Shown: positions 52,629-62,769, counted from the stretch's first letter. The stretch is 64,000 nucleotides of DNA from Stenotrophomonas sp. SAU14A_NAIMI4_5 (GCF_003086795.1 NZ_CP026003.1:3787531-3851530); one strand, 5' to 3'. Translations and numbers: made by a program. The notes: a model not told the origin generated them from the letters alone.

Positions 52629-53773
52629 GCCGGGGGCAGCTCCTGTCCGGCAATGGCCTGCGACAACTGGAACACGGCCATCGCGTACATCTTCGAGAGG
52701 TTGTAGCGGGTGATCGCGTAGTAGTTCTGGAAGCCCAGCCAGTACTGCTTGCCGGTACTGCCTTCAAGCGTGATCGGCGTGGCGGTGGCACCCGGCTGCA
52801 CCGGCGCGCTGGGCTGGTAGCCGCGCTGGGCCAGATCGGCCAGCGACCAGGTGGGCATCCACTCGGTCGGATTGAATTCCTCGCGTCCCGGCGCCAGCGT
52901 GGCCGGCACTGCCACCTGGCCGCCGCGCACCCAGCCGCCCTTCTTCACGAAGTAGTTGGCGATGGACGAGAACACGTCGTCGTAGCTGGTGAACAGATCG
53001 CGGCGGCCATCGCCGTTGCCGTCGACGGCGTAATCCAGATAGCTGGAGGGCATGAACTGGCCCATGCCCATCGCGCCGGCATAGCTGCCCTTGAGGGTGG
53101 TGATGTCCAGTTTCTCTTCGCGGCCCAGCTCGAACAGCTTGGCCAGTTCATCGCGGAAGAACAGCTCGCGGCGCACTTCGCGTTCCAGCTTGGCCGGATC
53201 GCCGCTGCGCGGGTAATAGAAGGCCAGCGTGTACAGCGCATCCAGCACGCGGTGGCTGCCGGCGTTCTTTCCGTAGCTGGTTTCCACGCCGATGATCGCC
53301 ACGATCACTTCGGCCGGCACACCGGTGCGCTGCTGCACGCGGTCCAGTTCGGCGCGGTGCTCGGCCAGGAAGGCGCGGCCACCATCGATGCGCGCCTTGC
53401 TGATGAACATCGGCCGGTATTCGTTCCACGGCTTGACCCGCTCGGCCGGCCGCGACATGGCCGCGATGATCGGCTGGCGCACCTGCGCCTGGTCGAGCAC
53501 GCGGGCGATCTCGGCCGGCGCCAGGCCATAACGCTTGGCGGTATCGGCGATGAAGTTGGCGCGGGCGGTCTCGAACGGCACCGGGGTCAGGTCAACCGGC
53601 GGCGCCGTGGCCGCGGTCGCTTCCGGGGCGGCTTCGGCCGGGCCCTGCTGGGGCTTGCCGGCCGGATGGCGCGGCGTGCTGCTGGCCTGGGGTGAAGTCG
53701 GCGGGGACGTCGGCTGGGTCGCGCAGGCGACCAGACCGAGGGTGAGCAAGCAGGCCAGGGAGCGTCGAATCAT
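52625..53773 (-). CDS. mltB: membrane-bound lytic murein transglycosylase B
   Basis: 382 residues. A lipobox is seen at LGLVACATQ (Cys 17), followed by a Pro/Ala-rich linker. The catalytic domain has the Glu in IIGVETSYGKNAG and the MltB block AGAMGMGQFMPSSY plus AVDGNGDGRRDLF. It cleaves glycan to anhydro ends and probably serves wall elongation with the rodA and mrdA products. It is separated from rodA by 534 bp of repeat-bearing gap. Confidence 0.95.
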   Translation of the reverse strand: MIRRSLACLLTLGLVACATQPTSPPTSPQASSTPRHPAGKPQQGPAEAAPEATAATAPPVDLTPVPFETARANFIADTAKRYGLAPAEIARVLDQAQVRQPIIAAMSRPAERVKPWNEYRPMFISKARIDGGRAFLAEHRAELDRVQQRTGVPAEVIVAIIGVETSYGKNAGSHRVLDALYTLAFYYPRSGDPAKLEREVRRELFFRDELAKLFELGREEKLDITTLKGSYAGAMGMGQFMPSSYLDYAVDGNGDGRRDLFTSYDDVFSSIANYFVKKGGWVRGGQVAVPATLAPGREEFNPTEWMPTWSLADLAQRGYQPSAPVQPGATATPITLEGSTGKQYWLGFQNYYAITRYNLSKMYAMAVFQLSQAIAGQELPPA

Positions 53774-54307
53774 CGTCGCAGGTTAGCAGGTCATGGATGA
53801 ATTAAAACCCCTAACACCATGAATCACAACGGTTTGCCCGCGTTCAGCGGGAAATGTGAAGGCGTCGTGATCACCCTGCCCCATTCAGGCAGAGGTTGCC
53901 GGTTGCGCCCCCATCCCCGCAGGCGCAACCGGCGACCGGATCCTGTCGATACCTGCGCGGCTGTCGCTCCCCAGTGACAGTGCCCCGCGCTCCCTGTATC
54001 CGTTGGATCAGTACAGCTTTCCCGCCCGACGCCCCCTCGCGCTGCATCTTCAGACGGCGCGCCGTGCCGAACGGGCCGCCATTGTGCAGGCCGATTGCGA
54101 CAAGTCCATTGATCCGGATCAACGCTGCGTCAAAGTGTGAATTGTTACGCACTTTTTATGGAACTTCGTCGGCGGGGAGGTTCGGTTGGTGGTGTGTGGC
54201 GTGCGCGTCTGCGCTTTGCTGTAGCGCCGAGCCCATGCTCGGCTGCTTTTCACACAATGGGGTCAGAGCCCTCCTCTGCGAGGAGGGATCCGACCCCGAT
54301 TCCGTGG
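53774..54307. other. 534-bp gap with promoter region and two repeats
   Basis: No convincing gene is present. The stretch 53790-53880 upstream of mltB is AT-richer and likely holds its promoter. A SMAG palindrome (GTAGCGCCGAGCCCATGCTC) starts at 54221 and a GGGGTC palindrome occupies 54259-54297. Confidence 0.6.
54259..54297. repeat. GGGGTC-type palindrome, copy 4
   Basis: GGGGTCAGAGCCCTCCTC and GAGGAGGGATCCGACCCC form the ends, 10 bp from the rodA paralogue stop. The inner stem differs from the other copies but remains paired. Confidence 0.8.
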
Positions 54308-55408
54308 TCAGCCGTAGCCAGCGTGTATCGGGTTGTGCACGCGCACTGCCATCACCAGGCCGATCCCCGCCAGCAGCGAAACCGCCGAAGTGCCGCCGTA
54401 GCTGACCAGCGGCATCGGGATGCCCACCACCGGCAGCAGGCCGGAAATCATTCCGCCATTCACCAGAACATAGACAAAGAACGCCAGGCCCAGGCTGCCG
54501 GCCAGCAAGCGCGCATGCGTGTCGCGCGCGTGCACGGCAATCCACAGGCAGCGCCCGACCACGAACAGGTACAGCGCGAACATCGTCGCCACGCCGATCC
54601 AGCCGAACTCTTCGCTCAGCACTGAGAACGCGAAGTCGGTGGTGTACTCGGGCAGGAAATCCAGGGTGGCCTGCGTGCCGTTGCCCCAGCCGCGGCCTTC
54701 CCATCCGCCCGAACCAATGGCGATGCGTGACTGCAGGATGTTCCAGCCGGTGCCGAGCGGATCGGCGGCGGGGTCGAGGAAGGTCAGTACGCGATCCTTC
54801 TGGTACTGCCGCAGCAGGCCGAACCAGGCCAGCGGCGCGGCCATCGCCACACTGGCCAGGCCGGTCGCCACCCAGCCCCAGTGCAGGCCGGCCAGCAGCA
54901 GCGCGAACACGCCGCTGGCTGTCACCAGGGTGGCCGTGCCCAGGTTGGGCTGCAGCAGGATGAGCACCGCGGGGACGCCGATCAGCGCCGCGGCCGTGAG
55001 CACCGAGCGTGGCGACGGCGGCAGCGGCTGCCGATGCAGGTACCAGGCCATCATCAGCGGCAGGCTGAGTTTGAGCAGCTCGGACGGTTGCAGGTAGAAC
55101 ACGCCCAGGTTGAGCCAGCGTTGGCCGTACTTGCCGGTCCCGATCACGTACACCGCCATCAATGGCAGCATCGACAGCGCGTACAGGGCCGGGGTCCACG
55201 CGCGCAGGCGCAGCAGTGACACCCGCGACAGCAGCCACATCGCCACCAGCCCACCGGCAAAGCGCGCGGCCTGCCCGGTGACCGGGCCCGACACGCTGTG
55301 CAGCACGGCCAAGCCGGCTGCCATCAACAGCAGCAACGCAACCAGCAGCGGCAGATCGATCGTACGCACCGCCTCGCGGCAGATGCCGAATACACGTTTC
55401 CATTCCAC
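54308..55408 (-). CDS. rodA2: RodA-like SEDS glycosyltransferase, second copy
   Basis: About 366 residues when the GTG at 55408 (VEWKRVFGICREAV) is used; no ATG lies in a fitting place, so the start is the least certain part. Ten membrane helices are seen. It aligns along its whole length with the adjacent rodA: GTGKYGQRWLNLGVFYLQPSE, YQKDRVLTFLDP, and TTDFAFSVLSEEFGW with the catalytic Asp of SEDS polymerases, then SYGGTSAVSLLAG. All key residues are kept, so it should be active. Confidence 0.85.
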   Translation of the reverse strand: MEWKRVFGICREAVRTIDLPLLVALLLLMAAGLAVLHSVSGPVTGQAARFAGGLVAMWLLSRVSLLRLRAWTPALYALSMLPLMAVYVIGTGKYGQRWLNLGVFYLQPSELLKLSLPLMMAWYLHRQPLPPSPRSVLTAAALIGVPAVLILLQPNLGTATLVTASGVFALLLAGLHWGWVATGLASVAMAAPLAWFGLLRQYQKDRVLTFLDPAADPLGTGWNILQSRIAIGSGGWEGRGWGNGTQATLDFLPEYTTDFAFSVLSEEFGWIGVATMFALYLFVVGRCLWIAVHARDTHARLLAGSLGLAFFVYVLVNGGMISGLLPVVGIPMPLVSYGGTSAVSLLAGIGLVMAVRVHNPIHAGYG

Positions 55409-55477
55409 CCAGGCAGGGTAGCGGGCGGCGCTTGCGCGAAGCTTTCCGATGCCGCCGGATGCACGCTTTGGCTGTCC

Positions 55478-55537
55478 GTAGAGTCGAGCTTGCTCGACTG
55501 CTTTTCGCGCAGAGCAGTCGAGCAAGCTCGACTCTAC
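55478..55537. repeat. SMAG-type dimer with perfect 25-bp arms
   Basis: GTAGAGTCGAGCTTGCTCGA and following bases (55478-55502) are the exact inverse of 55513-55537. It lies between the two rodA copies. Confidence 0.92.
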
Positions 55538-55556
55538 GAAGGCGGCGGAGCCGTGG

Positions 55557-56669
55557 TCAGCCGTAGCCGCCGTGCACCGGGTTGTGGCTGCGGACGGCCA
55601 TCACCAGGCCGAAGCCGGCCAGCAGCGAAACCGCCGAGGTGCCGCCGTAGCTGATCAGCGGCATCGGCACGCCCACCACCGGCAGCAGGCCGGAAATCAT
55701 CCCGCCGTTCACCAGCACGTAGACGAAGAAGGCCAGGCCGGTGGCGCCGGCCAGCAGGCGCGAGTACGAATCGCGCGACTGGCTGGCGATCCACAGGCAG
55801 CGCCCGATCACCACCAGGTACAGGGTCAGCACCAGGGCCACGCCCATCCAGCCGAATTCCTCGCTCAGCACCGAGAACGCGAAGTCGGTGGTCTGTTCGG
55901 GAATGAAGTTCAGGTGCGACTGCGAGCCCTCGCCCCAGCCCTTGCCATCGAAGCCGCCCGAACCGATCGCGATCTTCGACTGGATGATGTTCCAGCCCGC
56001 GCCCAGCGCGTCCATCTCCGGGTCGAGGAACATCATGATGCGGTCCTTCTGGTACGGCCGTAGCAGCCAGAACCAGGCCAGCGGCGCGACCGCGGCCACG
56101 CCGCCCACGCCCAGGCCCACCCACCACCACGGCAGGCCGGCCAGCAGCAGCACGAACACGCCACTGGCGGCGATCAGCACGCCGGTACCGAAGTCCGGCT
56201 GCAGCATCACCAGGCCGGTCGGCACGCCGATGATGACCATCGCCACCAGCACGGTATTGAAACGCGGCGGCAGCGGCATGCGGTGCAGGTACCAGGCCAC
56301 CATCATCGGCAGGCTGACCTTCAGCAGCTCGGCCGGCTGCAGGTAGAAGAACTTCAGGTCCAGCCACTGCCGGCCGTATTTGCCCGTGCCCAGCACGAAC
56401 ACCGCCAGCAGCGGGATCATCGAGATCGCGTAGATGAGCGGGGTCGCCGAGCGGATGCGCAGGATCGGCACGCGCGAAATGCCCCACAGGGCGGCCATGC
56501 CGACCACGAAACGCGCGCCCTGCGCCATCACCAGGCTGTCGCCGCCGGCGCTCTTCAGCGTGGCCAGGCCGATCAGCATCAGCGCGCCGAGGGCCAGGCA
56601 CAGCACCCAGTCCAGGGTGCTGAAGAAGCGGCGCAGCATGTCGCCGGCCCAGCGCAGGAAGTCACTCAT
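55557..56669 (-). CDS. rodA: rod-shape SEDS peptidoglycan polymerase RodA
   Basis: 370 residues, the same size as E. coli RodA. Ten membrane helices; GTGKYGRQWLDLKFFYLQPAE, YQKDRIMMFLDPE, TTDFAFSVLSEEFGW and SYGGTSAVSLLAGFG are the SEDS landmarks. It polymerises lipid II together with PBP2 (mrdA), with which it overlaps as ATGA. It is the first of two rodA copies in the operon order. Confidence 0.96.
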   Translation of the reverse strand: MSDFLRWAGDMLRRFFSTLDWVLCLALGALMLIGLATLKSAGGDSLVMAQGARFVVGMAALWGISRVPILRIRSATPLIYAISMIPLLAVFVLGTGKYGRQWLDLKFFYLQPAELLKVSLPMMVAWYLHRMPLPPRFNTVLVAMVIIGVPTGLVMLQPDFGTGVLIAASGVFVLLLAGLPWWWVGLGVGGVAAVAPLAWFWLLRPYQKDRIMMFLDPEMDALGAGWNIIQSKIAIGSGGFDGKGWGEGSQSHLNFIPEQTTDFAFSVLSEEFGWMGVALVLTLYLVVIGRCLWIASQSRDSYSRLLAGATGLAFFVYVLVNGGMISGLLPVVGVPMPLISYGGTSAVSLLAGFGLVMAVRSHNPVHGGYG

Positions 56670-58747
56670 CGTGCAGGCTCCGCGGGGGTCGAACGGGGGC
56701 TGGCGGGCAACGCGGCGGCGGGTGCGGCAGGTGCCCCCGGGCCCGGGGCGGGCGCCGGTTCCGGCGCGGGCATGCCGACCAGCACCGGGTGTTCGCCCAG
56801 CTGCGCGGCGGCGGTGTCGCCGGCCGGACGCGCGTTGGCATCTTCATTGTCGAACGCGGTCACGCCGATGACGGTGGTGCCGCGCTCGGCGTCCAGCGGC
56901 TGCATGCCCTCGGGCATCTTGCCCAGCAGGTACGCGTCGAACACCTTGCGCGCGATCGGCGCGGCGGCCGAACCACCGTAGCCACCGCCTTCGACGGCGA
57001 TGGCCAGGGCGATGACCGGCTGCTCGACCGGCGCGAAGCCGACGAACAGCGCGCGGTGGCGCAGGTGCATCGGCAGGCTCTTCGGGTTCACTGCGGCCGT
57101 GCCCTTGCGGCTGACCACCTGCGCGGTACCGGTCTTGCCGGCCATGACGTACGGCGCGCCCACGGCCATGCGCGCGGCGCTGCCGCCGGGCTGCATCGTG
57201 GCCATCATGCCTTCGCGCACGGCCTGCACATTGTTCGGGTTGGGGCTGACCGGCTTGCTCGGGCCCTGCTCGGTGGCGACCCAGTCGTGGTCGAAACCGG
57301 CGCGCTGCTGGATGACCAGGTGCGGGGTGCGCAGCTGGCCATTGGCCAGCGCACTGACGCCGCGCGCCAGCTGCAGCGGGGTGACCTTCCAGTCGCCCTG
57401 GCCGATGCTGATGTTGACGGTGTCGCCCGGGTACCAGGCTTCCTTGCGGCTTTTGCGCTTGTAGGCCGGCGACGGCAGGATGCCGCCGATCTCGCCGGTC
57501 AGGTCGATACCGGTCGGCTGGCCGAAGCCGTAGTACTCCATGTAATGGTCGAAGCGCTCGATGCCCAGGTCCAGCGCCAGCTTGTAGTAATAGGTGTTGA
57601 CCGACTGTGCGATGGATTTGCGCAGGTCCGTCCAGCCATGGCCGCCGCGGTGCGAATCGCCCCAGCCGCGCGACGTGCCCGGCAGGTAGAACATGCCGGT
57701 GGACAGCACCTTGTCTTCCGGCCGGCGCACACCGGAATCGAGGCCAGCCAGGCCGATCAGCGGCTTCAGGGTGGAACCGGGGGCGACGCCACCCAGCACC
57801 AGGCGGTTGAACTGCGGCCGCGACGGGTTGTCGTTCAGCGCCTTGAAATCGGCATGCGAGATGCCGTTGACGAACAGGTTGGGGTCGTACGACGGCAGGC
57901 TGACCATCGCCAGCACTTCACCGGTGCGCGGGTCCATCGCCACGGCCGAACCTTCCTGGTCGCCGAAGGCAGCTACCAGCGCACGTTGCAGGTCGGCATC
58001 GATGGACAGGCGCAGGTCGGCGCCGGACTGCGCGGCCACCCGGCCGATGGTGCGGATGGCGCGGCCCTGCACGTTGGTCTCGACCTGCTCGTAGCCGACC
58101 TTGCCGCGCAGCTGCTGCTCGTAATAGCGCTCCAGGCCCGATTTGCCGATGTGGGTGAGCGCCGCGTTGCCCTCGCCGAGGATCTCCAGATCCTTGTCAT
58201 CGACCCGGCCGACGTAGCCGATGATGTGCGCGAACAGGTCGCCATAGGGATAGCGACGGGTCAGGTAGGGTTCCAGCTCCACGCCCGGGAAACGCCAACG
58301 GTCCACGGCGAAGCGCGCCATTTCCTCATCGGTCATGCGCAGCTTGAGGGTGACCGGCAGGAACTTGCGGCGCGCCTTGCGCGACTTGTTGAACGCTTCC
58401 AGCTCTTCAGGGCTGATGCTGATGATCTTCGCCAGCCCGTCCAGGGTGGCGTCCATGTCCTTGACCTTGTCCGGGGTCACGTCCAGGCGGAAGGCCGGCA
58501 CGTTCTCGGCCAGCAGGCGGCCGTTGCGGTCGTAGATCATGCCGCGCCCGGGCACGACCGGCCGCGGCTTGATGCGGTTGGCCTCCGAGCGCGTGGCGTA
58601 GATATCGTGATCCAGCACCTGCAGCTTGAAGTACCAGCCGCCCAGGCCCAGCAGGCAGACCAGCACGCCGAGGAAGCCCAGCGCCGCGCGGCGGCGGAAC
58701 TGTTCGGCTTCGGCGTGCGGGTTCTTGACCTGGCGACGCGGGATCAT
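56666..58747 (-). CDS. mrdA: penicillin-binding protein 2
   Basis: 693 residues. A single N-terminal membrane helix (LGFLGVLVCLLGLGGWYF) is followed by the dimerisation domain (VVPGRGMIYDRNGRLLAEN) and transpeptidase with STLK (in GVAPGSTLKPLIG), SVN and KTGTAQ. The last 60 residues are an Ala/Pro-rich extension (APEPAPAPGPGAPAAP) absent from E. coli PBP2. It cross-links peptidoglycan in cell elongation with RodA. It lies 3 bp after mreD. Confidence 0.96.
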   Translation of the reverse strand: MIPRRQVKNPHAEAEQFRRRAALGFLGVLVCLLGLGGWYFKLQVLDHDIYATRSEANRIKPRPVVPGRGMIYDRNGRLLAENVPAFRLDVTPDKVKDMDATLDGLAKIISISPEELEAFNKSRKARRKFLPVTLKLRMTDEEMARFAVDRWRFPGVELEPYLTRRYPYGDLFAHIIGYVGRVDDKDLEILGEGNAALTHIGKSGLERYYEQQLRGKVGYEQVETNVQGRAIRTIGRVAAQSGADLRLSIDADLQRALVAAFGDQEGSAVAMDPRTGEVLAMVSLPSYDPNLFVNGISHADFKALNDNPSRPQFNRLVLGGVAPGSTLKPLIGLAGLDSGVRRPEDKVLSTGMFYLPGTSRGWGDSHRGGHGWTDLRKSIAQSVNTYYYKLALDLGIERFDHYMEYYGFGQPTGIDLTGEIGGILPSPAYKRKSRKEAWYPGDTVNISIGQGDWKVTPLQLARGVSALANGQLRTPHLVIQQRAGFDHDWVATEQGPSKPVSPNPNNVQAVREGMMATMQPGGSAARMAVGAPYVMAGKTGTAQVVSRKGTAAVNPKSLPMHLRHRALFVGFAPVEQPVIALAIAVEGGGYGGSAAAPIARKVFDAYLLGKMPEGMQPLDAERGTTVIGVTAFDNEDANARPAGDTAAAQLGEHPVLVGMPAPEPAPAPGPGAPAAPAAALPASPRSTPAEPAR

Positions 58748-58750
58748 GGC

Positions 58751-59236
58751 TCAGCGCCCGCGCTTGCCGAAACGCACGGCGTCGAGCAGCACGAACACCA
58801 GCGGCCACAGGCCCATGCCCAGCAGCGGTGCCCACCAGTACGACCACGGCAGGGTCGGTTCACCCACCAGGATGTGCACCAGCGCGCTGACGATGCGGTC
58901 ATTGAACAGCAGGCCGCCGATGGCCAGCATCTGCTGCGACATCGGGAAGAAACGGATGCGGGCGCGGAAGCGCTGCAGGATGAAGGCCAGCATCACCAGG
59001 CGCATGGCCTGTTCGCCGAGCACGCCGCCATACAGCAGGTCGGCGATGACGCCGCTGGTGAAGGCGATGCCCAGGCCCACGCGCTCGGGGGCCTCGATGA
59101 CCCAGTACGCCAGCACCAGCGCCAGCCAGTACGGGCGCAGCGGCTGCAGCAGCGCGGGCAGCGGCAGCAGGCCCAGCAGCAGGGCCACGACCAGGCTGGC
59201 CGGCAGCACCCAGGGGTTATCGCGCACGCGGCTCAT
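58751..59236 (-). CDS. mreD: rod-shape determining protein MreD
   Basis: 161 residues, five hydrophobic helices, with the MreD patterns ALVLAYWVIEAPERVGLG and FTSGVIADLLYGGVLGEQ. It anchors the elongasome in the membrane. It overlaps the end of mreC (ATGA). Confidence 0.93.
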   Translation of the reverse strand: MSRVRDNPWVLPASLVVALLLGLLPLPALLQPLRPYWLALVLAYWVIEAPERVGLGIAFTSGVIADLLYGGVLGEQAMRLVMLAFILQRFRARIRFFPMSQQMLAIGGLLFNDRIVSALVHILVGEPTLPWSYWWAPLLGMGLWPLVFVLLDAVRFGKRGR

Positions 59237-60282
59237 CGTGCGGGCTCCTGCGGGGTGGGTTGCGGTTGTTGTTGCGGTTGCCGGCCAGCGGCCGGCACTA
59301 CCGGGGAGCTGGCTGGGGCAGAGCCCCCCTCTTGTTGAGGGGGGCGCGCCGACGGCGCGGGGGTAAGGTGGGATGCCCCCCCGGCAGCCTGGTTTGCCAA
59401 AGGCAAACTTGGCTGAGGCAATTCGCCTGCCGCAGGCAAGCGAATTGCCGCACCCGGGCGCAGCAGCAGTACGTCGCGGCCGCGGTCGAGCTGGGCGGCA
59501 GGCTTCATTTCGCCCACCAGGAAGGCGTGGGTGTCGTCGGGGCGCAGCGCGGTGATGGTGCCGACCGGGAAGCCCGGCGGGAACCGCCCGCCCAGGCCGG
59601 AGGTGACGATCTCATCGCCCACTTCCACGCCCGCGCTCAACGGAATGTCGCGCAGCTGCAGGGTGTCGCCGCGGCCGTAGACGATCAGGCGCACGCCGTT
59701 GCGGGCCACGGTCACCGGCACCGCATGGTCCGGGTCGGTCAGCAGCAGCACGGTGGAGGTGCCACCGGTGGTGCTGATCACCTGCCCCATCAGGCCACCG
59801 GCATCGATCACCGCCTGGCCCACGTGCACGCCGTCGCGGCTGCCGGCATCGAGCACCAGGCGCTGCTTGACCGGGTCCAGGTCGATATCGAGGATCGGCG
59901 CCAGCTGCACGTCCAGGCCACTGCGCTCGGCCACGTTCAGCAGTTCGCGCAGCTGGGCGTTGTCCAGCGCGGCGGTCTGCAGGCGGGTCAGGCGCGCATT
60001 GGCCAGCAGCAGCTGGTTGCGCAGTTCGCGGGTCTCGGCCACCAGCTGGCCATGGCTGGCCGCGTTGTCGCGCACCTGGTTGCTGAGCTTGCCCGGCAGG
60101 CCGGCCAGCGCCCACACCGGCTGCACCAGCGTGTCGGCCTGGGCGCGCACGCGCGCCAGCCAACCGGCCTGGTCGTCCAGCACGATCAGGATGATGGCCA
60201 TGGCCAGGTAGGCGAGCAGTCGCAGCGGACTGGCGGCGTCACCGGATCGGGAGGCTACGGGAGGACCGGCGTAAGGCGGCAC
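59233..60282 (-). CDS. mreC: rod-shape determining protein MreC, with repeat-encoded tail
   Basis: 349 residues. A membrane helix (about 20-38: RLLAYLAMAIILIVLDD) and coiled coil precede the two-lobed beta domain (DPVKQRLVLDAGSRDGVHVG, then EVGDEIVTSGLGGRFPPGFP). The conserved part ends near residue 272. The remaining 70-odd residues are a low-complexity tail rich in Pro, Ala, Gln and Ser. Its codons (59233-59455) are largely made of palindromic repeats. MreC scaffolds PBP2 and RodA in the periplasm. Confidence 0.95.
   Translation of the reverse strand: MPPYAGPPVASRSGDAASPLRLLAYLAMAIILIVLDDQAGWLARVRAQADTLVQPVWALAGLPGKLSNQVRDNAASHGQLVAETRELRNQLLLANARLTRLQTAALDNAQLRELLNVAERSGLDVQLAPILDIDLDPVKQRLVLDAGSRDGVHVGQAVIDAGGLMGQVISTTGGTSTVLLLTDPDHAVPVTVARNGVRLIVYGRGDTLQLRDIPLSAGVEVGDEIVTSGLGGRFPPGFPVGTITALRPDDTHAFLVGEMKPAAQLDRGRDVLLLRPGAAIRLPAAGELPQPSLPLANQAAGGASHLTPAPSARPPQQEGGSAPASSPVVPAAGRQPQQQPQPTPQEPAR
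59279..59301. repeat. SMAG-type palindrome inside mreC
   Basis: TGCCGGCCAGCGGCCGGCAC plus CTAC, read in frame as part of the MreC tail (VVPAAGRQ). Confidence 0.88.
59321..59370. repeat. 50-bp two-hairpin repeat inside mreC
   Basis: GAGCCCCCCTCTTGTTGAGG opens the element; GCGCGCCGACGGCGCG is its second stem; GGGGTAAGGTG ends it. A second copy of equal length lies at 62689-62738 in inverse orientation. Confidence 0.88.
59392..59449. repeat. two further palindromes inside mreC
   Basis: GTTTGCC AAA GGCAAAC (59392-59408) and GGCAATTCGC with its inverse GCGAATTGCC (59417-59449) encode the first part of the MreC tail. Confidence 0.85.
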
Positions 60283-60340
60283 GGCAACAGTTCAACCAGC
60301 AAAGGGCGAAGGGGAAACACGGCGGCGCCCCACCGGTGCT

Positions 60341-60358
60341 GGCCCGCAGCAGCGGGCC
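60341..60358 (-). other. hairpin between mreB and mreC
   Basis: GGCCCGC AGCA GCGGGCC, a 7-bp stem without a T-run, 43 bp past the mreB stop. It may adjust the ratio of mreB to downstream transcript; this is inferred. Confidence 0.55.
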
Positions 60359-60400
60359 ACACCCCGGAAGGGCGCTGCAGGAACGACCAGGCGGCAGGCC

Positions 60401-61730
<1,330 letters not shown>

Positions 61731-62669
61731 ATGTCCGCTCTGATCTGTGGTTCTCTTGCCTTCGACACCATCATGGTGTTCCCGGACCAGTTCAAGAATC
61801 ACATCCTCCCGGACAAGGTGCACATCCTGAACGTGTCCTTCCTGGTCCCGCGCATGCGTCGCGAACTGGGCGGCTGCGCCGGCAACATCGCCTACAACCT
61901 GAAGCTGCTGGGCGGCAGCCCGATCCCAATGGGCACCGTCGGCCAGGATTTCGCTCCGTACCGTGAGCACTTCGAGCGCATGGACATCGACCTGAGCCAG
62001 GTCCGCGTGCTGGAAGACATGTTCACCCCGCAGTGCTTCATCACCACCGACCACGACAACAACCAGATCACCGCGTTCCATCCGGGCGCGATGATGCGTT
62101 CGCACGAGAACCACGTGAAGGACGTGCCGGGCGTCACTTTCGGCATCGTTGCGCCGGACGGCCGTGACGGCATGATCCAGAACGCGGCCGAGTTCCTGGA
62201 ATGCGGCATCCCCTTCATCTTCGACCCGGGCCAGGCGCTGCCGCTGTTCAACGGCCCGGAGCTGCGCGATTTCATCGAGCAGGCCGACTACGTGGTGGTC
62301 AACGACTACGAGTCGAACCTGCTGCAGGAACGCACCGGCTGGGACGAGAAGCAGATCGTGAGCCGGGTGAAGGCCTACATCACCACCCGTGGCCCGAAGG
62401 GCGCGGTCATCCACACCCCGGAAAAGAGCTACGACATCCCGCCGGCGCACGAGCGCCGCGTGGTCGACCCGACCGGTTGTGGCGACGCCTTCCGCGCCGG
62501 CCTGATCTACGGCATCGAGAAGGGCTACGACTGGCTGACCATCGGCCGCATGGCCAACCTGATGGGCGCGCTGAAGGTCGAGCACCCGGGCACGCAGAAC
62601 CAGCGCTTCACGTTTGAAGAGTTCCACGACCAGTTCAAGCAGCAATTTGGCTACGCACTCGGCGCGTAA
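61731..62669 (+). CDS. PfkB-family carbohydrate/adenosine kinase
   Basis: 312 residues from ATG 61731 (MSALICGSLAFDTIM). The PfkB signatures are clear: ELGGCAGNIAYNLKLLGG near the N-terminus and DPTGCGDAFRAG, the anion hole with the catalytic Asp, near residue 255. The sequence resembles the adenosine kinase/sugar kinase branch more than fructokinase. Adenosine or a ribonucleoside is the most likely substrate; this cannot be settled from sequence alone. Confidence 0.9.
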   Translation: MSALICGSLAFDTIMVFPDQFKNHILPDKVHILNVSFLVPRMRRELGGCAGNIAYNLKLLGGSPIPMGTVGQDFAPYREHFERMDIDLSQVRVLEDMFTPQCFITTDHDNNQITAFHPGAMMRSHENHVKDVPGVTFGIVAPDGRDGMIQNAAEFLECGIPFIFDPGQALPLFNGPELRDFIEQADYVVVNDYESNLLQERTGWDEKQIVSRVKAYITTRGPKGAVIHTPEKSYDIPPAHERRVVDPTGCGDAFRAGLIYGIEKGYDWLTIGRMANLMGALKVEHPGTQNQRFTFEEFHDQFKQQFGYALGA

Positions 62670-62688
62670 CCAAATTGCCCGCGCATTT

Positions 62689-62738
62689 CACCTTATCCCC
62701 GCGCCTTCGGCGCGCCCCCTTGAACAACAAGGGGGCTC
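62689..62738. repeat. 50-bp two-hairpin repeat, second copy
   Basis: CACCTTATCCCCGCGCC opens it; the stems are CGCGCC TTC GGCGCG and CCCCCTTG AACAA CAAGGGGG. It is homologous to 59321-59370 in inverse orientation, with a paired change in the second stem. Confidence 0.88.
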
Positions 62739-62769
62739 TCCACCCGACGCGTTATCTCGACCTGCCCTG

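Noticed and set aside
53871..54152. 93-codon minus-strand frame upstream of mltB
   Set aside because: Low-complexity Gly/Arg/Ala sequence, no ribosome site, no family resemblance; probably promoter and leader DNA.
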